Assembly (NCBI GenBank): GCA_033239005.1
Contig: BSQZ01000026.1
Location: 4,290,501-4,354,500 of the forward strand
Length of the DNA: 64,000 bases
Direction of reading: 5' to 3'
From: Lamellibrachia satsuma
Lineage: Eukaryota; Annelida; Polychaeta; Sabellida; Siboglinidae
A program made the translations under genes and the position numbers. This document shows, piece after piece, positions 58,131 through 64,000 of the stretch. The notes beneath the pieces are model-generated. The model made no database searches. It saw nothing but the letters and a program-made list of their open reading frames with translations, and was not told where the DNA came from. The first letter of the stretch is position 1; each line of letters opens with the position of its first letter.

Positions 58131-58435
58131 GATGTCTTATTGTCGTTGGTTACACGTCTGATATGTGTGTCAAATGTGGCATGTCCAAGATGGACGTTCA
58201 ATATGGCAGCACGCTGAATCTGACAGACCCATAGATTATGTGCAAATCCACCCCCATCTTGGGGTATTGTGAATGTTTATCACACCAAATTCATCGTACG
58301 GATCGTTGGAAGTTCGATGCCATTAGATAACTTCATTATTTTCCGTCGCATTTGTAACAAGAGAACATCGTCACATGAGAGCGCAACGAAACGCGGCCTG
58401 CTCCGTCGGACGTCATGAGTTAACGTTTCCGCCTG

Positions 58436-58640
58436 ATTGTATCCCTACCAATATTATTTGGACAATATCCTATCTTTAAATACATGGACACTATTCCGGA
58501 AATACTGTTTATCAGACAAAATATATCCTGGATATTGTTCTTCTACTGCTTTATATATACAGAATGTCTGCAAATTGTCCAGTTTCTGAGGTTTATTTTG
58601 ACTGTCTTTGGAGACGTATAATTGAATTACAGTTAGTAAT
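58436..58640. repeat. Dispersed repeat, copy 2
   Basis: Diverged copy of 54310-54548 in the same orientation. Confidence 0.75.
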
Positions 58641-58903
58641 TTATTATTTAAGCAGTCACATCTGTCAAAAATGCAATTTGCTGGCCCGGTAATTTGAGTT
58701 AATAAAAAATTAAGGTGGCTCCTCGAGTTTTACTATTAAATTCATGTGTCTCATGACCTTATTATTTTATCAACTTATGCTCCTATTGCATGGCATGATT
58801 TTGTCTATCCATTATACACTTTTGATTGGTCGATGTTTGTATAATTATTATAATTTGTATTTACACAGTAGTACAACTGTGGTTATTTCGTGAAACAACA
58901 TAC
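58641..58903. other. Non-coding, 3' of the FLYWCH exon
   Basis: AT-rich intron start after the donor CAG|gtatgt. The MULE-type transposase exons that often follow a FLYWCH domain were not found on this side. Confidence 0.45.
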
Positions 58904-59102
58904 CTGAATATCGCGCTGCAGGAATCCATCAGCGATATATTCATCTTGCAGGGTGAAATCCAGGCCAGCGGGATCCTGGGGACGTGCCTTCTGTCGCGCG
59001 TAATTGCAGTTGCGGACTAAGTAGTCAATCTGGGGTATGTTTCGACACGGCGCTGTTCCGATGTGCGTGTTCATCACGGCCTTCACGATCTCGCTGGCGG
59101 GA
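58904..59102 (-). CDS. FLYWCH gene, exon 5: region after the zinc finger
   Basis: Minus strand; acceptor tgtgtttcag, donor CAG|gtatgt; phase 2 in, 0 out. It encodes PASEIVKAVMNTHIG, NYARQKARPQDPAGLDFTLQ and DEYIADGFLQRDIQ. The 'F(R/K)PA..IV..V', 'N..RQ..RP.DP..LDF' and 'DGFL..D(I/V)' blocks are, from memory, those that link the FLYWCH finger to a MULE-type transposase domain in many invertebrate proteins. The transposase domain itself is not found further along the strand. Confidence 0.75.
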
Positions 59103-59218
59103 CTGAAACACACATAGTAATATTCCACGTACAGTACGATGCATACTTTATGCTAGTCAGTTTCTGTCGAAACATGCAGCAGTCGCATAAACATTTACCA
59201 CCACTCACTGATACTTAC

Positions 59219-59409
59219 CGGAAGACGATGTATGTTGCCTGTTCTTTTATCTCTTTCGAGATACGGGCTGCGACGGCTGCACCGGGAACAGGGGGGAGGG
59301 TGCGCGTGTGGATGGGCGCCGGGTGTGAAAGTTTCGCCGACCTGCTTAACCGTACACTTGCACGAGACTTTCGCATTTCTGACGCAGCACCGCCATATGG
59401 TTGATTTTG
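59219..59409 (-). CDS. FLYWCH gene, exon 4: core of the zinc finger, with a frameshift
   Basis: Minus strand; acceptor tgttgttgtag, donor CG|gtaagt; phase 1 in, 2 out. The first part reads STIWRCCVRNAKVSCKCTVK, QVGETFTPGAHPHAHPP: the W.C..R....C.....Q.G..F..G.H.H of a FLYWCH finger (Cys and His ligands all present). The last part, VPGAAVAARISKEIKEQATY IVFR, is in the next frame. The exon is 191 bases, one more than the borders permit. A C6 run at about 59291-59296 lies exactly between the two parts. This is a one-base indel, most simply a homopolymer error or a recent mutation. Confidence 0.8.
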
Positions 59410-59521
59410 CTACAACAACAAATATATGCATGATTGTCATTTTGTGTCGTATTTACCTCTTTTGGGTAGGGTTGGTTTCAAGTAAACTGAAGGTGTCATT
59501 AACAATTTGTTGTTAACTTAC

Positions 59522-59690
59522 CGCTTCTGCTTTTCACAGTGTACGAAAAGCCAACGTCGTCAAAGAGCTTTTGCCGTCCTCGGATGGTGGTGTCTTCTTG
59601 GATTTTGTACTCGACATCTCCTGTGTCTTCAGTGGCAGACTCATAGGGTCCGGGTGTCACGTCAGCTGTCTTCTTGGAGAACCATTGGCT
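59522..59690 (-). CDS. FLYWCH gene, exon 3: linker and start of the zinc finger
   Basis: Minus strand; acceptor accaatgcaag (modest), donor AGCG|gtaagt; phase 0 in, 1 out. It encodes SQWFSKKTADVTPGPYESAT, EDTGDVEYKIQEDTTIRG and RQKLFDDVGFSYTVKSR. 'Y.I.E.TT.RG..KL.D..GF.Y' is the opening strand of FLYWCH domains, continued exactly by exon 4. Preceded by an acidic linker. Confidence 0.75.
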
Positions 59691-59858
59691 CTTGCATTGG
59701 TGGAAGGGTCAGCTCCATGTCAGTAGTATTCTGAAAAAATCGTAGTTTTCGTCACCATCACATTGTTAATGCCCGTCGCTTCAATTCAACCCATTAATTT
59801 CCATCTTTTACAATATGTCAATGTTTTAGCTGATAGTTGATGCTTATTATGACTCTAC

Positions 59859-59972
59859 CTGCAAAGCGTCGGACACGCCGTCTCGAGAGTCGTCCACTGA
59901 AGCATCCAGGGATGTCGTAGCATCACCGGGCCCACCCGACAGACGTGTCGATTCCAAGATCACATGCGACAG
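59859..59972 (-). CDS. FLYWCH gene, exon 2: acidic/Ser-rich N-terminal region
   Basis: Minus strand; strong acceptor cacttcctttcag, donor CAG|gtagag; exactly 38 codons, phase 0 in and out. It encodes LSHVILESTRLSGGPGDATT and SLDASVDDSRDGVSDALQ. No known domain. Placed in the gene because borders and phases fit exons 1 and 3. Confidence 0.6.
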
Positions 59973-60094
59973 CTGAAAGGAAGTGATCACAATCAGTCGG
60001 TGAATTAATGTAATTGTTAATTTGGAATAAGTTAAATAACCACATCGTAATTTGCATAACACATCCCACGTAGAAGAAAAAGTAAAGGAATTAC

Positions 60095-60310
60095 CCCCGT
60101 GGTCTCTGTTGCCGTGTTGTTGCCGCCAAAACTGAAGCCCAGTTGAAAATAGCCGACTGAGCTGTTCGCAAGGGGAGCAGTGGGTGTTACTGGGGCTACC
60201 GGTGCGTGTCGGAGTGGCGGCGGTGTGTGTCGGAGTGGCGACGGCGGCGGCGTGTGTCGGAGTGGCGGCGGCGGCGGTGTGTGTCGGAGTGGCGGCGGCG
60301 GTGTGTGCAC
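60095..60310 (-). CDS. FLYWCH gene, exon 1 or upstream exon: (TPPPPLRH)n and linker
   Basis: Minus strand; acceptor gtgtcttctttgaag, donor ACGGGG|gtaatt; 72 codons, phase 0 at both ends. It encodes four to five imperfect HTPPPPPLR repeats from a GC-rich (CCGCCG, ACTCCGACACAC) array, then APVAPVTPTAPLANSSVGYF and QLGFSFGGNNTATETTG. Low-complexity, probably disordered. The repeat may vary in length among alleles. Upstream coding sequence, including a start codon, was not identified with confidence. Confidence 0.5.
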
Positions 60311-60839
60311 CTTCAAAGAAGACACATTCTGGCACATTACAAAAATTAACCGCGTAATGAATGCACACTTGTAGCAGTAAACAATTCTTTCAAATGTCTA
60401 CATTCATGCCATACTACAGGACATTGCTGTTTTTAGATTTATTTATTTATTAATTTCCCATTAAAAGCATTCATGGTAAACCATGGGAAACGCGGCTAGT
60501 AGGGTCTAACGGATTAACCTATTTTCAGCTATTGTTATTCCTGTAGTCCTAATCAAAGTGAAGCCATGTTTATTTAGAAACCGCCGATGTTCAAAGCTCT
60601 GTCTCATAGAATGGACATACAATGCTTCACATTTACCACAGCGGTCGCTACGAGCCAGGATTCTCAAGTCTCAGTCTCAAGTGGTTTACTCCAAACAGCC
60701 CAAACTTGGGCTAACGCAGGAGTTTGTGGTGGACTGTGCGCATGCGCTGTGGGTGGTACATTCATCATTAATGTTGCTGAAATGGTTTTTATTTGATAGT
60801 TTTATTTATTTTATGTATAGGATGTTTAACGAAATTTTT
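60311..60839. other. Upstream of the FLYWCH exons; no feature recognised
   Basis: Overlapping plus frames (60558-60842, 94 and 69 codons) have no known domain. The promoter of the FLYWCH gene could be here but no motif stands out. Confidence 0.4.
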
Positions 60840-61370
60840 TAATAGGTTGGTTGTGTGTATGGACACTGTCGCTGCCTTGCCACATGCACACATAGACAGT
60901 CTCCATACCCACACCCTGGATAAATTTACGCTGAGCACTGTGTTTTAAAGGCAGTTTAGGTGAGGAGGTGTGGTGAAAGGGAGTTCCATAATAGCTTCTT
61001 GAAATGATTTTGGGTTTTTTATGTTGGTAATTTTTGATGGAATCATATTCCATATGCGAATGGCTCTGGGATAAAATGAAAAGACCATTGCATTTATACG
61101 ACACTTGGGGGCTATGTATTGTCCACGGGTTCGAGAGCGAGTTAGTAGACCTGAAGGGGGGGTGATCTCAATAATGTTGTTTAGAATTTTGTAGAAGGTA
61201 GTGGCTTGTTTGATAATGCGCCTTCGTTCGAGGGTTGGCCATCCAAGGGCAGTAATTAGATCTGCTGGATTTGTGTTTCGTCTGTAGTCATTTTTAACAA
61301 ATCTGGCAGCAGAGTGTTGCACTCTTTCAAGGCTTTCAATCAGTTGGAAACGTTGTGTAGATCAAAGACC
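60840..61370 (-). mobile_element. LINE reverse transcriptase C-terminus and 3' end
   Basis: Minus strand. LIESLERVQHSAARFVKNDY, then RRIIKQATTFYKILNNIIEI, SRTRGQYIAPKCR, NAMVFSFYPRAIRIWNMIPS and SFQEAIM form the tail of a CR1/L2-type reverse transcriptase. The stop is at 60945, with ~100 bp of 3' UTR to about 60840. The 5' part of the element is missing, and a stop lies just upstream near 61358. Confidence 0.85.
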
Positions 61371-61630
61371 ATAGATCGAAGCTTGCCTTCGTTACAAACA
61401 TATTATGTCCGTTATTATCGATATTTCTCTGTACACTCTGTATTTTAAAATTCGGCTGAACAGTTTATAGGCAGAAAACGAGGAATTCCGAGGACATATT
61501 GAGTGAATTATACAACTATATTTACTTATACGGCTTAAACACATTTTTTACAGCGACCATAGATACAGAACAATAAGTACATACTACTACTATAATTATT
61601 TCGAAGGCATAAACACTAGTATTTCCATAT
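61371..61630. other. No feature recognised
   Basis: Non-coding as far as I can see. Confidence 0.4.
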
Positions 61631-61639
61631 CGCAACACG

Positions 61640-61733
61640 AGGCCGAGATCACCAAATTCCAGGCCGAGATCACCAGACACCAGGCCGAGATCACCAAAAC
61701 AGGCCGAGATCCCGAAAGGCCGAGATCACTAGC
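61640..61733. repeat. Short tandem repeat, ~21-bp unit (AGGCCGAGATCACC)
   Basis: Five units of AGGCCGAGATCACC with spacers of variable length (aaattcc, agacacc, aaaac). Locally GC-rich. Confidence 0.85.
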
Positions 61734-61993
61734 ATCGGTGCGACTGTGTTCGAGTGATCTTTTAAGTAGAACATTTATACAGCGCGAGTTAGTCCCCGTA
61801 TCGGCCGGCAAATGAGTACCTGTGGTTACATATCGAATTTTTAACCTTCAAGTTACGCGCTTAATTCGCCGATTTCTAGGTCAGTCGCCAGCCATTGAGC
61901 AAGGCGAAAGTGATGTAAAGACACACCTCGTTTGGGCCGCTCAAGTGACTCCGTTGACATTTTTGTCGTGTAGGAGCGGAACCAGTCCCAAAA

Positions 61994-62332
61994 ATGAGTG
62001 GCCAAAGGTGTATAGTCGGAGGCTGTAGTAACCGCACCTCGCTCCGTCGCTTCACCTGTCGTGGGTTTGTGCAGCGAAAAACACGATAATGCCATGGAAT
62101 GGGCTGACCCCTCTCTACTCTAAGTGTAATCTGCTCTGCGCACTTTACCTTTGGGGCTGAGTTTTTCGATGAACAGGCCACATCAAGTACAGCTATAAAT
62201 CTGATGGCAGAGCAAGAGATATCGTAAGCGTTCCCTCAAGCCAGATGCCATCCCAACAACAGTTTCTGCGTCGAATGTTCGACGTACACGCAAGAAGCGA
62301 CAAACAACAGCCATCATCAAGACGAGGGAGCA
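61994..62332 (+). pseudogene. THAP-domain exon, degraded
   Basis: Plus strand. ATG at 61994 reads MSGQRCIVGGCSNRTSLRRF, then a stop near 62087. In other frames come VICSAHFTFGAEFFDEQ (about 62129) and SLKPDAIPTTVSASNVRRTR (about 62240), ending before the donor GCAG|gtaggc at 62333. C..(G)GC.N at the start, C.AHF at ~40 residues spacing, and the 'LKPDA(I/V)PT' after it are the C2CH signature and C-terminal boundary of a THAP DNA-binding domain. The frames do not connect, so the exon is broken. It could be the N-terminus of a P-element-like transposon or a host THAP gene. The transposase fragment at 32.8 kb is on the other strand and not obviously its partner. Confidence 0.6.
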
Positions 62333-64000
62333 GGTAGGCCTAGCAATCACTGCCATCAACTGGTCGTGCATCAAAGTTTCCCTCCCTCCCATATAAGATA
62401 ACCCATATAAAACATGAATTTTATTTGCCCATGGCATTGCAGATATGAGTATTAAAATTACTGGTGCTGGGGGGGTGAAAATTGCTGGGGGGGTGGGGGT
62501 GAAAATTTCCAAACTAGCAATAATTATAGGCATGGTTGTGTACATTAAAATTGCAACTGATTTATATCACTGATGTGATTAATATACAATGTTCCGTTTT
62601 GTTTTATGAACTATGCCGAATAGAGGGTCTGCATTAAAATTACTGTGAACATTACACCCCAGGTTCCTTTATCATTACCTAGCAACTAATAATACCAGTG
62701 TTGTGATGAATATCAGCTGCATGACAATGTACATAGTTTTAGAAAATAGTACATCATTCAGACATTTATATTTTTTATTGTTACAAGTTAGCTTAAATAC
62801 CTATAGCTAATGAAATTTTGACCATTATTGTTTGCATTAGTTATTCATTTGTTTTATTTTTTAGTTTTAGCTAAGGAAAGTATCTGCAGCCAAAGCCCCT
62901 CGTTCCAAGAAAGTTTTGCATACCACTGCATCTATAGCTGCAAGTTAAAATTTTATATTGTCATACAATGATTCAATAATATTCAATAACTATTAAATCT
63001 TGTCACGGATAGCACACATTATTATATGGGCAATTCCACGGTAACAGAAAAAACATTTTTATTGCATATGTTTATATTTTCAAGACCAGCATATGCCTAG
63101 AAAGGAAGGTTAAATATGATCTGGAAATACAAACCCTACCCTATAATAGGTAGCTGTATATATTGAAAAATCTAACAAATGGATGAAATTATGAGAATTT
63201 TTATTTTGCTAATGGAATTACACAAATAAACAACATCAATTTCCAACATGTCATGACAGTTCATCTGAATCTTGCAACCAATTGATGCTGCTAGCTGACA
63301 TTACTATATAGACATGGGTAGTGACTATGTATTGGACAGAAGTTTGGTCATGATGTGTGCACTGTTTGTATAAAATTGGTACATGTCTTTACTCTTCTGC
63401 ATGTTTACAGGGAACTATATCTTCATATGATAATGCTAATGTAATGTCATGTGCAATACACATTTTCACTGGATGTTGTGAGATTTAAATTCAGGTTGTC
63501 ATCTCTTGGACTCAGTTTGACATGGACCTTTCTGGAAACAGGAAGGTTGAAGCTGCCCTATATAACTTTGTAGTTAAAGTAACCAAGACATTGTCTTATT
63601 GTCAGTTCTGACCTCTATTGCAAAAATAAGACTTTGTTTCCATTCCTGGATTCTTACACTACAAGAGAAAGTGCCATGTAATTCCATTACCGTATTTCCA
63701 TTACCAAAATGTAATTCCGTTACCAGGTTTTACACAAGATTAGAGAAGATACATTAAAAGTTAGTGATCTAACCTTTTACTGTGTGTATCTAATAAGAGA
63801 ATTTCAAGTAACTTAATTTCAATCAATAGTTAGTTCTCATGAAAACTTTTATGACTTTTTGGTAACGGAATCACAGACAAAATGTATGAAAATGTATCAC
63901 CGTCCTGTTCAAAGTATGAGATGTGCAGTACGTATTGCTTTCTGCATTTAGTATTTAGAGTATGTTAACCTAATAATCAGCAAAATAAAAATAAATAAGT
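62333..64000. other. AT-rich DNA to the window end, no gene seen
   Basis: No open frame of note except an antisense 120-codon frame over the THAP exon (a shadow). A short repeat of 'gtaattcc(g/a)ttacc' occurs at 63680-63730 and again as 'ttttggtaacggaat' near 63860. Confidence 0.5.

Noticed and set aside
62183..62545. 120-codon minus-strand ORF near the window end
   Set aside because: Antisense to the THAP exon; composition (Pro/Ile/Leu runs) comes from a poly-G tract at 62469-62505, with no recognisable domain.

Overview
This is a window of nuclear DNA from an animal. It is AT-rich (GC visibly under 40%), with split genes whose exons have GT/AG borders and mostly phase-1 introns, long introns, microsatellites and minisatellites, and several classes of retrotransposon and DNA transposon. 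The host exons (L1-family immunoglobulin and fibronectin III domains, a Ly6 three-finger domain, a FLYWCH zinc finger) indicate a bilaterian invertebrate. I cannot name the species. There are no bacterial operons, no CRISPR and no rRNA. The only tRNA-like sequence lies inside a SINE.

Layout. 0-6.2 kb: a decayed Maverick/Polinton-like (virus-derived) element on the + strand. It has an RPA-like ssDNA-binding protein, acidic and basic small proteins, zinc fingers and the start of a family-B DNA polymerase region, a small membrane protein and a structural-type protein opening FYLTLPSN; nearly all are broken. 6.3-10.6 kb: MITE-like hairpins, a CpG-rich patch with NRF-1/YY1-like motifs, a fossil CR1 fragment and a TA microsatellite. 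10.6-16.9 kb (+): exons of a secreted or surface protein with a Ly6 domain, Thr-rich mucin-like linkers and at least three, perhaps four, copies of an undescribed amphipathic segment ending in a Cys cluster. An intron of this gene holds about 1 kb of 37-bp minisatellite. 19.8-28.7 kb (+): exons of an L1/neuroglian-type cell adhesion molecule (two Ig regions, FN3-1, start of FN3-2). One exon has an in-frame stop, and an intron carries an almost complete CR1-like LINE (21.86-25.28 kb).

26.0-32.0 kb: a large inverted repeat (1.5 and 2.0 kb arms). One arm is flanked by an 89-bp duplication of an L1-CAM exon/intron junction. 32.8-33.6 kb (-): the C-terminal exon of a P-element/THAP9-like transposase. 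34.4-37.4 and 50.3-53.3 kb: two near-identical 3-kb copies of one interspersed repeat. 41.8-55.5 kb (-): phase-compatible exons of an unidentified, probably extracellular protein with cadherin-like/tandem-95-type repeats. Its introns hold a PHD-type LINE, SINEs and several minisatellites. 57.4-58.1 kb (-): a LINE ORF1p. 58.9-60.3 kb (-): five phase-consistent exons of a FLYWCH zinc-finger gene with one frameshift in a C-run. 60.9-61.4 kb (-): the C-terminus of a LINE reverse transcriptase. 62.0-62.3 kb (+): a degraded THAP-domain exon. The last 1.6 kb is non-coding as far as I can see.

The host genes do not form a pathway. The window reads as gene fragments and introns heavily remodelled by mobile DNA. 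Frameshifts sit at homopolymers in several exons, so some breaks may be assembly errors rather than true pseudogenes.
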